Source: Pseudomonas graminis (lineage in GTDB: Bacteria > Pseudomonadota > Gammaproteobacteria > Pseudomonadales > Pseudomonadaceae). Taken from it: a stretch of DNA of 64,000 nucleotides. Location: positions 62,001-126,000 of the forward strand of contig NZ_SOCR01000016.1 in assembly GCF_004364335.1 (NCBI RefSeq), written 5' to 3'. This document shows, one piece after another, positions 17,894 to 25,931 of this stretch. A program made the translations under genes and the position numbers. A model generated the notes under the pieces. That model was not told the origin of the DNA, made no database searches, and saw only the letters and a list, made by a program, of their open reading frames with translations. How positions within the stretch are numbered: the first letter of the stretch is position 1; each line of letters begins with the position of its first letter.

Positions 17894-19555
17894 TCACCCT
17901 GCCGCCAGCACTTTTTCTTCCGCCCATTTCACGTAGCACACCACCACAGGCATTTCGTGTTCGGCGCAGAAGTCTATCCAGCGCAGTTGGTTGTCTTGCA
18001 GGCGGTCGCCGGGGCCTTTGACTTCGATCATTCGGTAGCGGCGTTGTTCGGGGTAGAACTGGATGAGGTCGGGCATGCCGGTGCGGTTGGCTTTGATGTC
18101 TTGCAGCAGGCGGCGGAACCAGCGTTTGAGGTGTTGCGCCGGCAGGCAATGCAGCGCTTGGTCCAGCAGTTCGGGGGTCAGGGTGCCCCAGAACACGAAG
18201 GGCGATTGCAGGCCGAATTTGCTGGTGTAGGTGTCGCGGATCACCGCTTCGTAGCGCTGGTCGTCGAGCTGCGCCAGGCATTCGTCGAACAGGGCCGCGC
18301 GGCGCTGGTAGAAGTCCGGGCTGTAGAGGTCGCTCGGTGCGCTGTGGAACGGATGAAAAAACGCGCCGGGCAACGGCGCAAAAATGGCCCGCCAGCACAG
18401 CAGGCCGAACAGCGAATTGACCAGGGCGTTCTCGACGTAATGCACTTCGCTGCCCTCTTCCGCCAGGTGCTGCTGGATCAACCGTTCGACGCTGTGATCG
18501 GGCAGCGGCAGCACGCTCAAATCAAGCCGAGTGACGGTTCGTTTCAACCGTTTCTGCACGCTGCCCTCGCCCAGCTTGCGCTTCAGACGCGGCTGTATGC
18601 GCAGCAGGTGTTGGGTCTCTTCATCGTTTTCCGGCGCCGATTGCGCTTCCAGCAGCAACGTCATGGCGTCGAGAAATTGCTCGCTGCGTTCGAGCACCCT
18701 GATCCTGCGCACACGGGCGCCGGGGTAGCTGGACTGCGCGTAGACACTCAGCGCCAGAGGCCAGTCTTGCTCCCGTTCGGCCTGCTGGCCGATCTTGAAC
18801 AACAGTTTGGCGCGACGCATGGCCAGCCAGGGATTGTCGGTCTTGACCGCCAGCGCCTGCGGGGCCAGCTCGGCCAGTGCCATGCCCTCGTCAAGCGCCT
18901 GTCGGCAGGTGTGCAGATGCAGGCAGATGTCGATGTCGGCGCGCTGATTGATGCCACGGGACTCGACGGAGAATTCGACTTTTTCGTAGCGATAGATACC
19001 CAGGTCCGCCAGCACAAACTCCGACCATTCCTGGTACAGGTTGCCGAAGTACAGCAAGCGAAGCCGGTCGCACAGGGGCATGACCTGCAGCGCGAAAATC
19101 ACTTCTTCGAACCCGGCAAACCAGTGCTCCAGGCGCTGGGGCGATTCGTAGATCGGCAGCAGGCGCTGCAGGAGGTCGGATTTCTTCTCGGCGCTTTTGA
19201 CGCCGTGAGCTTTGAAACACTGGCCCAGTTCGTCTTTGCGCAGCAGCGCAAACAGGGCGTGGAGATCCAGATGGGGTTGGCCGTCGACCCAGCCGGATTC
19301 CAGCAACGGCGCGGCGGCCAGTCGGACATCGCCGATTTCAGCGTAATCCAGCTTGCTCGCGCGAAAGAGCGTGCCTTTGCGCATGACCATGCGCACCAGC
19401 AAAGCCTGTGCAGGTTGCGGCAGTTGGGCAAAGTCGTCGATGAAACGGCGCTCGTCATCGTCGAGCAAGTCGTCGTAGCGCTGGGCGATCCAGTTCAGCA
19501 CCTGACGGAAGTTTTCCAGGTAGTAAAACGGATTGTCGAGGGGGGAAAGGCTCAC
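17894..19555 (-). CDS. FAN1-like structure-specific nuclease with VRR-NUC domain
   Basis: The 553-residue product resembles bacterial FAN1, whose P. aeruginosa member is about this size. FAN1 nucleases cut flaps and branched DNA and help unhook interstrand crosslinks. The N-terminal part (PLDNPFYYLENFRQVL) carries the SAP-like DNA-binding module, a helical TPR-like region fills the middle, and the VRR-NUC domain is at the C-terminus. The catalytic PD-(D/E)xK set is intact: Asp496 in GMPDL, Glu511 and Lys513 in IEVKG, with the QLRW helix after it. The start is unsure: the GTG at 19555 gives the family length but has a poor ribosome site, while the frame stays open to a TTG at 19666. It converges on the SWIM-SNF2 gene across the repeat block. 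Confidence 0.85.
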   Translation of the reverse strand: MSLSPLDNPFYYLENFRQVLNWIAQRYDDLLDDDERRFIDDFAQLPQPAQALLVRMVMRKGTLFRASKLDYAEIGDVRLAAAPLLESGWVDGQPHLDLHALFALLRKDELGQCFKAHGVKSAEKKSDLLQRLLPIYESPQRLEHWFAGFEEVIFALQVMPLCDRLRLLYFGNLYQEWSEFVLADLGIYRYEKVEFSVESRGINQRADIDICLHLHTCRQALDEGMALAELAPQALAVKTDNPWLAMRRAKLLFKIGQQAEREQDWPLALSVYAQSSYPGARVRRIRVLERSEQFLDAMTLLLEAQSAPENDEETQHLLRIQPRLKRKLGEGSVQKRLKRTVTRLDLSVLPLPDHSVERLIQQHLAEEGSEVHYVENALVNSLFGLLCWRAIFAPLPGAFFHPFHSAPSDLYSPDFYQRRAALFDECLAQLDDQRYEAVIRDTYTSKFGLQSPFVFWGTLTPELLDQALHCLPAQHLKRWFRRLLQDIKANRTGMPDLIQFYPEQRRYRMIEVKGPGDRLQDNQLRWIDFCAEHEMPVVVCYVKWAEEKVLAAG

Positions 19556-19718
19556 GGCGAGGTCACGTAACGGCTGACGGAAGAGCGTCAGGATACTGGT
19601 TATCCGTACAGATTCCAGCCCCGCCTGCTGTAGGATGACGCCGGCCCGATCAACGGCGCGGATCAACGGGCCCTGCCCATCCGCTACACTCGCTCTCCGA
19701 ATTGCTCAGGAGATCACC

Positions 19719-20225
19719 ATGCCTTCCGCCGGCAAACCCCTCGTTTATCTCGCAGGCTTCGACGTGTTTCGCGCCGACGCCATCGAGTACGGCCGCTATC
19801 TGAAAGCCCTTTGCGACCGGCACGGTCTGGAGGGTTTGTACCCTTTTGACAACGAAGTGCCGGAAGGGCTGAGGCCTGAAGAAGCCGCCGCGGTCATTTG
19901 CAACGCCAATATCGCGATGATCAAAGGCTGCGACGGGGTGCTGGCCAATTTAAACCCGTTTCGCGGCGCCGAGCCGGATTCAGGTACGGCCTTCGAAGTG
20001 GGCATGGCCGTTGCGCTGGGCAAGCCGGTGTGGGCGTATTTCGCGGCGAAGGGCTCGTTGCGCGAACAGATCGCCAATGATGCGGCGGGCTTCGATGAGC
20101 AGGGGTTTCAGGTGGAAGATTTCGGTCTGCCGCGCAATTTGATGCTGGCGTGTACCTGGGCGGGCAGCAGCGAGACGGCGGAACAGGCAATCGAAGCGTT
20201 GGCTACGTGGCTTGGCCACCGGTGA
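19719..20225 (+). CDS. Nucleoside 2-deoxyribosyltransferase family protein
   Basis: The 168-residue product has the small Rossmann-like fold expected of this family: VYLAGFDVFR near the N-terminus, then PFDNE, and the motif DSGTAFEVGMA, where the glutamate is the usual nucleophile. Such enzymes exchange or hydrolyse bases on 2'-deoxynucleosides. A good AGGAG ribosome site sits 6-7 bases before the ATG at 19719. The gene reads away from the FAN1-like gene. Its true substrate, including a possible house-cleaning hydrolase role, cannot be read from the sequence. Confidence 0.8.
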   Translation: MPSAGKPLVYLAGFDVFRADAIEYGRYLKALCDRHGLEGLYPFDNEVPEGLRPEEAAAVICNANIAMIKGCDGVLANLNPFRGAEPDSGTAFEVGMAVALGKPVWAYFAAKGSLREQIANDAAGFDEQGFQVEDFGLPRNLMLACTWAGSSETAEQAIEALATWLGHR

Positions 20226-20297
20226 TCCAGCTAGGCAAGCGGCCATGACTGGGGTGTATGACTCCGTGTATTTTAGCCAACGAGAGGACGCGGATGG

Positions 20298-21314
20298 ATG
20301 AGTGAGTGCCGCTTGATCAAGCATGTCCGATTACTTCGCCACGGGGAAAGTACCGCTAACGCCGGGGCCGCCAGTGCGGATCACGCTACGATTCCCCTAA
20401 CACCGAAGGGCGTGGAGCAAGCACGCCTGGCTGCCGCGTCATTTACACATGCGCCGGATCTGATCATCGCCTCGCCGTTTGCTCGAGCACAGACGACTGC
20501 GAAGGCAGCCGTAGCTGCCTCACCCGCTAGCCCGTTCGAAACCTGGCTCATCCACGAGTTCACCTATCTCGAACCTGCCAGATGTGCGAATACGACTCTC
20601 GACCAACGCCGGACGTGGGTCCACGCTTACTGGTCGAGGTCAGATGCCGCGTATGTGGATGGTGCCGGTGCAGAGTCGTTCCGGGACTTCATACATCGAG
20701 CTCAATCTTTCCTGAATCGACTTGCAGAGCATCCCGCGCAGGATATAGCAGTGTTTTCTCACGGGCAGTTTATCAATGCCGTCGCTTGGGTAATCGAGCA
20801 TAAGCCACAGATCATAGACGGCCAGGCTATGGCGCAATGGCGCAAGTATGAGATCGAGAACCACGTTCCCAACTGCGGTGGCTACATCCTCTCGAAACAT
20901 CCAGACGGCTCTGACTGGAGAGTGGTCCGCTCGTCTCCTAGGGAGCGTTCAGCGGGCGAAGCTCGTCGCGCACAAGACCGAGTGGGCAGCGTTATCGAAA
21001 GCGCCCAATCTGAACTCTCTGCCAGAGAGATAGTGCAGGTATTGCGAGAGGTCACCTTCGAGCAACGGACGATGTCCAGGGTAGGCACGGCCTCTTGGGC
21101 AGAGATTCATGGGGGCCATTTCCTGGTTGATATAGACGGTTGGCAAGTCTCCCTCTTCAACGACTGCGATACGCTCGACTACTGCGACGAATGCATCAGC
21201 GCCGATGGACGCCGCTGGTCATTCCATTCTGGAGATCGCTCTGGTACAGATCCGGTTGCGTTGCTCAGCACGTGGGAGCATCAGACACTGGAGCGGTTGT
21301 TAAAAGCATTGTGA
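20298..21314 (+). CDS. Histidine phosphatase domain fused to a DUF7693-like domain
   Basis: The 338-residue protein has two parts. Residues 9-200 form a phosphoglycerate-mutase-like phosphatase: the RHGES motif gives phospho-acceptor His15, and a second catalytic histidine is His155 in FSHGQF. After a polar linker (210-238), residues 241-338 resemble a stand-alone Pseudomonas protein I recall as DUF7693 (pattern: SAREI, DGWQVSLFNDCD, LDYCDEC, TDPVALLSTWEHQ, LLKAL). No stop or frameshift separates the parts in the given sequence. The ATG at 20298 has a GAGAGGA ribosome site. The substrate is unknown. Codon use looks less GC-rich than the neighbours, which may mark this as accessory DNA. Confidence 0.8.
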   Translation: MSECRLIKHVRLLRHGESTANAGAASADHATIPLTPKGVEQARLAAASFTHAPDLIIASPFARAQTTAKAAVAASPASPFETWLIHEFTYLEPARCANTTLDQRRTWVHAYWSRSDAAYVDGAGAESFRDFIHRAQSFLNRLAEHPAQDIAVFSHGQFINAVAWVIEHKPQIIDGQAMAQWRKYEIENHVPNCGGYILSKHPDGSDWRVVRSSPRERSAGEARRAQDRVGSVIESAQSELSAREIVQVLREVTFEQRTMSRVGTASWAEIHGGHFLVDIDGWQVSLFNDCDTLDYCDECISADGRRWSFHSGDRSGTDPVALLSTWEHQTLERLLKAL

Positions 21315-21359
21315 TGAAGACGGGGTTGATTGCTGCACGCTTACCCTCGGGGAGATGAA

Positions 21360-21977
21360 ATGTTGGTGGATGACGTGAATCAGAACGTTGGAGAGTCGGT
21401 CTGGGGAGCTGCGGAGTGGGTCAATGAGCCCGGCTTTTATCGCGTGCTGGCAGATCAGTCACTGGAGGTGGTCACTGACGACCAGACCGATTTCTGGCGT
21501 GAAACCTACTATGGATTCGTGCGCGATAGCGGCCACTTCCTGGGGTTCACAGCCAAAGGAGGGTTCACGGCCCAGGTCAGAGTCAATGCAGACTTCCGCG
21601 AGCTCTATGACCAGGCAGGCATCATGGTGAGGATCGACGAGCAAACCTGGGTCAAGGCGGGAATCGAGCTTAACGACGGCAATGCAATGATCAGCAGCGT
21701 CATCACTCGGGGTCAGTCAGATTGGGCACCCGGCTTTTTTTCTGGAGATCCGCGGGACTTTTGGCTTCGCATGACCGTTGCCAAAGGCGTGCTTCGTTTG
21801 CAGTACTCAACAGATGGTCTGAGCTGGCCCCTGCTCAGACTTGCACCTTTCCCTGAAGCGGACACTTATCGGGTAGGCCCGATCTGCTGCACACCCCAGC
21901 GACAAGGGTTGCAGGTCAGGTTTTCAGAGTGGTCGTTGATCGGCCCTCTGGAACGAGAGCTTCATGACTTGAGCTGA
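21360..21977 (+). CDS. DUF1349 domain-containing protein
   Basis: The 205-residue product is a concanavalin-like beta-sandwich protein of the DUF1349 family, recognised by the segments LGFTAKGGFTAQVRV, YDQAGIMVRIDEQTWVKAG and WLRMTVAKGVLRLQYS. The family resembles yeast YesU/regulation-of-glucan proteins and probably binds sugars, but no reaction is established. The ATG at 21360 follows a GGGGAG ribosome site by 6 bases; the frame is open upstream to 21330 without support. It is 45 bases after the phosphatase fusion and ends before a terminator at 22047. Confidence 0.85.
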   Translation: MLVDDVNQNVGESVWGAAEWVNEPGFYRVLADQSLEVVTDDQTDFWRETYYGFVRDSGHFLGFTAKGGFTAQVRVNADFRELYDQAGIMVRIDEQTWVKAGIELNDGNAMISSVITRGQSDWAPGFFSGDPRDFWLRMTVAKGVLRLQYSTDGLSWPLLRLAPFPEADTYRVGPICCTPQRQGLQVRFSEWSLIGPLERELHDLS

Positions 21978-22046
21978 TCTGATGACGGGGAGGCATGTCC
22001 GTCACGGTACCGCTCTGTTTCTGCAGTGGTCTCATCTCCCAGGACA

Positions 22047-22085
22047 CCTCGATAAGTGGAAACTGCATTTATCGAGGCGTTTTTC
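22047..22085 (+). terminator. Rho-independent terminator after the DUF1349 gene
   Basis: CCTCGATAA at 22047-22055 pairs with TTATCGAGG at 22069-22077 and is followed by GCGTTTTTC. It probably ends the 20298-21977 transcript. Confidence 0.8.
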
Positions 22086-22146
22086 CCAGAGCAGTGGTGT
22101 TTAAACGAGACTGATGTCTCCAACCGTCGATCGCCAACGCCCTCGC

Positions 22147-22380
22147 CTATTCCAGATTAGACGAACTGATGTCCAGCTTGTCAGCGTCAGCAAACTCATC
22201 CAGGTCCAGTTCGCTCAGGTCCAGTTCGCCCTCGGGGTCGCGGTCTTCGTCGGAATCGGCGTCGTTGAGGGGCGACTGGTCGCCGCCGAAATGCTCGCCA
22301 TCGTGTGCCAACCAGGTCATTGCGTGGATGTCCGGCTGGCTTGTCTGTACCTGCATCTGTACCTGCATCTGTACCTGCAT
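22147..22380 (-). CDS. Small acidic hypothetical protein with a triplicated N-terminal MQVQ
   Basis: The 77-residue product starts at the ATG at 22380 behind a GGAG ribosome site (10-base spacing). It is strongly acidic, with a run of Asp/Glu/Ser/Leu residues through the C-terminal half. The first twelve residues are MQVQ repeated three times because the 12-base unit CTGTACCTGCAT (plus strand) occurs three times at 22345-22380. Each unit carries an in-frame ATG, so three starts are possible. I do not recognise a family. It lies 65 bases downstream of, and on the same strand as, a LysR gene. Confidence 0.6.
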   Translation of the reverse strand: MQVQMQVQMQVQTSQPDIHAMTWLAHDGEHFGGDQSPLNDADSDEDRDPEGELDLSELDLDEFADADKLDISSSNLE

Positions 22381-22445
22381 CGTTGACGCTCCGTAGGTGA
22401 ATGTCTCTGCGCAGGCTAACCCACCCGACGGGGTAAAAGCACAGG

Positions 22446-23348
22446 TCAGGACCAATTGAGGAAGGATCCGCCGTCGTCGCGCAGCATTTGCACCATGGCG
22501 TGGGCGGCAGGCGACAGGTAGCCCTGGCGGCGCAGCATGACGCAGATGGTTCGCGTCATGGTGGTCTGCTCCAGCTGTACTTCGCGCAGGTCTTGCATGT
22601 TCTTGCCGAACTCCAGCGTCTCCCGGGCGATGAAACTCAGCAGGCTGGTCTGGGCAATCAACCGCGGCAGCAGGGAAATCGAGTTGGACTCGATCTGCAC
22701 TTCCGGCAGCGGCAGGTCGTGGCGGGCGAAGGCGTCGTCGACCCAGATCCGCGACGACACACCGGACGGCGGCAACACCCAGCGATAGCGGCACAGGTCG
22801 CGCATTTCGAACGGCGCGGTGAAGATCGGGTGATTGCGGCTGGCGATCACCACGGCTTCGTCGGTGAGGATCGGGTAAAAGCTGAATTCCTCTTCGGCAC
22901 TGCGCTGGGCGCAGATGATCATGTCCAGGTGCCCGGAGCGCAGTTGCTCGCGCAGCATGTCGTCCTGACCGATCACCAGCTTGAGCGTGACCTGCGGCGA
23001 GCGTTTGAGCAGCGCGCTGGTCAGTTCGGGCAGCAGGTACTCGGCCATGGTCGCCGCACAGCCCAGACGGATATCCCCTACCGCGCCACTGGCAAAATCC
23101 CGCACCTCGCGCTGGGTCTGGGCAATGCTCTGCTGCAGCACCTTGCCCCGTGCCTGCAGCAGTTCGCCGACGGGTGTGAGCTTGATCCTGCGACCGTCGC
23201 GCTGGAACAGCCTGGTGCCGAAGGATTCCTCCAGCCGCTGGATGCTTTTGGTCAACGCCGGTTGGCTGCGGTTGAGTTTTTCCGCCGCGCGCCCCAGATG
23301 ACCGAGCTCGGCGATGGTTTCGAAATAGGTCAGGTCACGCAGGTCCAT
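22446..23348 (-). CDS. LysR-family transcriptional regulator
   Basis: The 300-residue product has the LysR winged helix-turn-helix at residues 1-60 (DLRDLTYFETIAELGHLGRA, then SQPALTKSIQRLEE) followed by the periplasmic-binding-protein-like effector domain from about residue 90. It is divergent from the AbrB-type membrane protein, with only 130 bases between the starts, the usual arrangement for a regulator and its target. An imperfect dyad TTATCA-N5-TGATTA at 23362-23378 lies just upstream and could be its site. The effector is unknown. Confidence 0.9.
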   Translation of the reverse strand: MDLRDLTYFETIAELGHLGRAAEKLNRSQPALTKSIQRLEESFGTRLFQRDGRRIKLTPVGELLQARGKVLQQSIAQTQREVRDFASGAVGDIRLGCAATMAEYLLPELTSALLKRSPQVTLKLVIGQDDMLREQLRSGHLDMIICAQRSAEEEFSFYPILTDEAVVIASRNHPIFTAPFEMRDLCRYRWVLPPSGVSSRIWVDDAFARHDLPLPEVQIESNSISLLPRLIAQTSLLSFIARETLEFGKNMQDLREVQLEQTTMTRTICVMLRRQGYLSPAAHAMVQMLRDDGGSFLNWS

Positions 23349-23478
23349 ATATCAACCAAAGTTATCAATTCATGATTATTAGAAAATAGACTTGATCGAT
23401 TGCGCTGTCGATACTGCTCGCCATTGGAAATGCACTCGGCATGGAAGCACTCAGGTCACTCCTTATCAGGAAAAGCCA

Positions 23479-24576
23479 ATGCTCTGGAGATCCGCGTTGC
23501 CACGCCCCGCCTCGTTTGCCCTCGCCCACCAGCACCCGCTGACCCAATGGCTGCTGCTCATCCTCGTGGCCGGTAGCGCCGGCCAACTGTTCAAATACTT
23601 CCACGTTCCCGCCGCACTGTTTCTCGGCCCCATGCTGGTGGCGATCGGCTTCGGCGTTGCCGGGGCCAGCGTTCGTCTGAACAAGCAGGTGTTCCGCCTG
23701 GGTCAGGGCACGGTCGGCGTGCTGGTCGCCCACTCCATGACCGTCGGCGTTCTGCTGGCGGCGATGCAATCGTGGCCTGTGATGGTCTTCGCCACCCTGC
23801 TCACGGTCGCATTGAGCGCGGTGGTCGGCATCGCCATGGCGCGCTGGGGCGGCATTCAGAGCAGCACGGCGGCGTGGGGGACTTCACCAGGTGCGGCCTC
23901 GGCCATGGTGGCGATGGCCGAGGATGACGGCGCCGACTCCCGGGTGGTTGCCACCATGCAATACGTGCGAGTGGTGTGTGTGGTAATGGTCGGCGCGCTG
24001 GTCAGTCGGCTGATCGGCGCCGATGCCGGCGGTTCGGAGGCCCACAGCACGGACGCGCTGCTACACGGGATGAATCTGCTTAATCTGGGCTTGAGCCTGC
24101 TGGTGATCGTGGTCGGCGTGATGATCGGCAGTCGGTTACCGGCGGGCGCCTTGCTGGTGCCCTTGCTGCTCGGCGGCGCGCTGCAGTTGAGCGGCGTGCT
24201 GCAGATCACTCTGCCCACTTGGGTGCTGGCGATTGCCTACGGCGCGATCGGCAGTTACATCGGCCTGCGCTTCGACCGCGTGACCCTCCGCTACGTCTGG
24301 CGGCGGCTGCCGGCGATGATTGCCGGCGCGCTGGTGCTGATTCTGCTCTGCGCCTTATCGGCTTGGGGCATCGCTGAAATCATGGGCAAGGACTTTCTTT
24401 CGGTGTACCTGGCCACCAGCCCCGGCGGCCTTGATGCGATGGCGATCATTGCCATCGACACCCACTCGGACGTCGGCTTCGTGCTGGCGATGCAGACCCT
24501 GCGATTGTTCGCAGTGATTGTGACCGGCGCGTACATCGCCCGGCAGGTGATTCGCCTGTCGCACCGCCTGGCGTGA
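23479..24576 (+). CDS. AbrB-family (PF05145) membrane protein
   Basis: The 365-residue protein is very hydrophobic, with about ten transmembrane helices arranged as two similar halves, each with a Gly/Pro-rich motif (WGTSPGAASAM in the first, LATSPGGLDAM in the second). This duplicated TSPGG motif marks the bacterial AbrB/ammonia-monooxygenase-regulator-like family, whose transport or sensing role is unproven. The ATG at 23479 follows a CAGGAAAAG ribosome site; the upstream open frame to 23392 runs through the LysR promoter region and is unlikely. It is probably controlled by the divergent LysR protein. Confidence 0.85.
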   Translation: MLWRSALPRPASFALAHQHPLTQWLLLILVAGSAGQLFKYFHVPAALFLGPMLVAIGFGVAGASVRLNKQVFRLGQGTVGVLVAHSMTVGVLLAAMQSWPVMVFATLLTVALSAVVGIAMARWGGIQSSTAAWGTSPGAASAMVAMAEDDGADSRVVATMQYVRVVCVVMVGALVSRLIGADAGGSEAHSTDALLHGMNLLNLGLSLLVIVVGVMIGSRLPAGALLVPLLLGGALQLSGVLQITLPTWVLAIAYGAIGSYIGLRFDRVTLRYVWRRLPAMIAGALVLILLCALSAWGIAEIMGKDFLSVYLATSPGGLDAMAIIAIDTHSDVGFVLAMQTLRLFAVIVTGAYIARQVIRLSHRLA

Positions 24577-24682
24577 ATGGGCGAAGCCTGAGTGAGCGAA
24601 CAGCGCAAGCAGCACGCATGCCGATGGAATCTTCATCGATCCCGCCACCTCCAACGCTGCACACTCATTGGAGGCGAACGCC

Positions 24683-25465
24683 ATGGCCACGCTGAAAATC
24701 GCCACGTTCAACATCAACGGCATTCGCGCGCGTTTGCCCATTCTGTTGCAGTGGCTGGAAAAGGAAGCGCCCGACATCGTCTGTCTGCAGGAACTGAAAG
24801 CGGCGGACACGGCCTTCCCCGCCGACGACATCCGCAACGCCGGCTACGGCGTGATCTGGCAGGGCGAGCCCTCGTGGAACGGCGTGGCAATCCTGTCCCG
24901 GGACAGTGAGCCGCTGGAGATTCGTCGGGGTCTGCCGGGCAATGAAAAGGACAGCCACAGCCGGTATCTGGAGGCGGCGGTGCAAGGCGTGATCGTCGGC
25001 TGCCTGTACCTGCCCAACGGCAACCCGCAGCCGGGGCCGAAGTTCGAGTACAAACTGGACTGGTTCGAGCACTTCATCAAACACGCGGACTCGCTGTTCA
25101 AGAGCGAGCATCCGGTGGTGCTGGCCGGGGATTACAACGTCATTCCCACCGACAACGACATCTACAACACCCGCTCATGGCTGAAGGATGCCTTGCTGCA
25201 GCCGGAAAGCCGCGCCTGCTTCGAGCGCCTGTTGGATCAGGGCTGGACCGACGCCCTGCGCGCGAAATTCCCGGACGAGCGGATTTATACGTTCTGGGAT
25301 TATTTCCGCAACCACTGGAAGACCAACTCCGGCCTGCGCATTGACCACCTGCTGTTGAGCAAGGACCTGGCACCCAAGCTGAAAAACGCGGGAGTGGATC
25401 GCTGGGTCAGGGACCTGCCCCACGCCAGTGACCATGCACCGACGTGGATTGAGTTGAAGGTTTGA
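24683..25465 (+). CDS. xthA: Exodeoxyribonuclease III
   Basis: The 260-residue product is an endonuclease/exonuclease/phosphatase-fold enzyme that nicks DNA at abasic sites and trims 3' ends. The start FNINGIRARL, the metal-binding glutamate in CLQELK (Glu37), the GDYNVIPTD motif and the terminal DHAPTW motif are all intact. Those residues separate it from the related but non-catalytic regulator Crc. A GGAGG ribosome site 9 bases ahead supports the ATG at 24683 over one 15 bases upstream. Confidence 0.93.
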   Translation: MATLKIATFNINGIRARLPILLQWLEKEAPDIVCLQELKAADTAFPADDIRNAGYGVIWQGEPSWNGVAILSRDSEPLEIRRGLPGNEKDSHSRYLEAAVQGVIVGCLYLPNGNPQPGPKFEYKLDWFEHFIKHADSLFKSEHPVVLAGDYNVIPTDNDIYNTRSWLKDALLQPESRACFERLLDQGWTDALRAKFPDERIYTFWDYFRNHWKTNSGLRIDHLLLSKDLAPKLKNAGVDRWVRDLPHASDHAPTWIELKV

Positions 25466-25539
25466 TGGGGGGGCAGCGATGGATTGATCGCCGTCAGTCG
25501 GGCATACAGGCGTCGCCTGGTTTGCTGCCGCTTCGCGCC

Positions 25540-25900
25540 AGATCGCGGGCAAGCGCGCTCCTACAATGGATTTCGACAATTCCCATCATCTCCGGCCGAC
25601 AAAATTCCGTAGGAGCCGGCTTGCTGGCGAAAGCGTCCTTCCAGATAAATTGCGGTCATCTGAAACGACGGGTTCGCCAGCAAGCCGGCTACGAACTTTA
25701 TGTGCGCCGGCGATTGTGTGCGTTGCCCAGATCCATCGTAGGAGCGCGCTTGCCCGCGAATGCGATCTGTCAGCGCCACCGATTCAGCCTGACACAGCGC
25801 ATTCGCCAGCAAGCCGGCTCCTACAGTGAACTCCGACAATTCCCGTGATCTGCGGCGAACAGAAATCCGTAGGAGCCGGCTTGCTGGCGAAAGCGTCCTT
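25540..25900. repeat. Cluster of six REP elements in mixed orientation
   Basis: Between xthA and the AGE gene (466 gene-free bases) REP copies lie near 25541, 25609, 25671, 25738, 25802 and 25869. Both subtypes occur: GGAGCCGGCTTGCTGGCGAA and GGAGCGCGCTTGCCCGCGAA, in alternating orientation. The intervening spacers are similar to each other (for example TGGATTTCGACAATTCCC), so pairs were probably duplicated together. Confidence 0.85.
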
Positions 25901-25931
25901 CCGCAGACATCGCCCTAAGCTGACACGCGGG

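Noticed and set aside
17211..18398. Short frames encoding repeated SRLKPVL-type peptides in the 17-kb array
   Set aside because: They are translations of REP-like repeats, and one runs into the FAN1-like gene antisense; none has independent gene signals.
24683..25465. Could be Crc rather than exonuclease III
   Set aside because: The catalytic glutamate, GDYN motif and terminal DHAP motif are intact, unlike in Crc.
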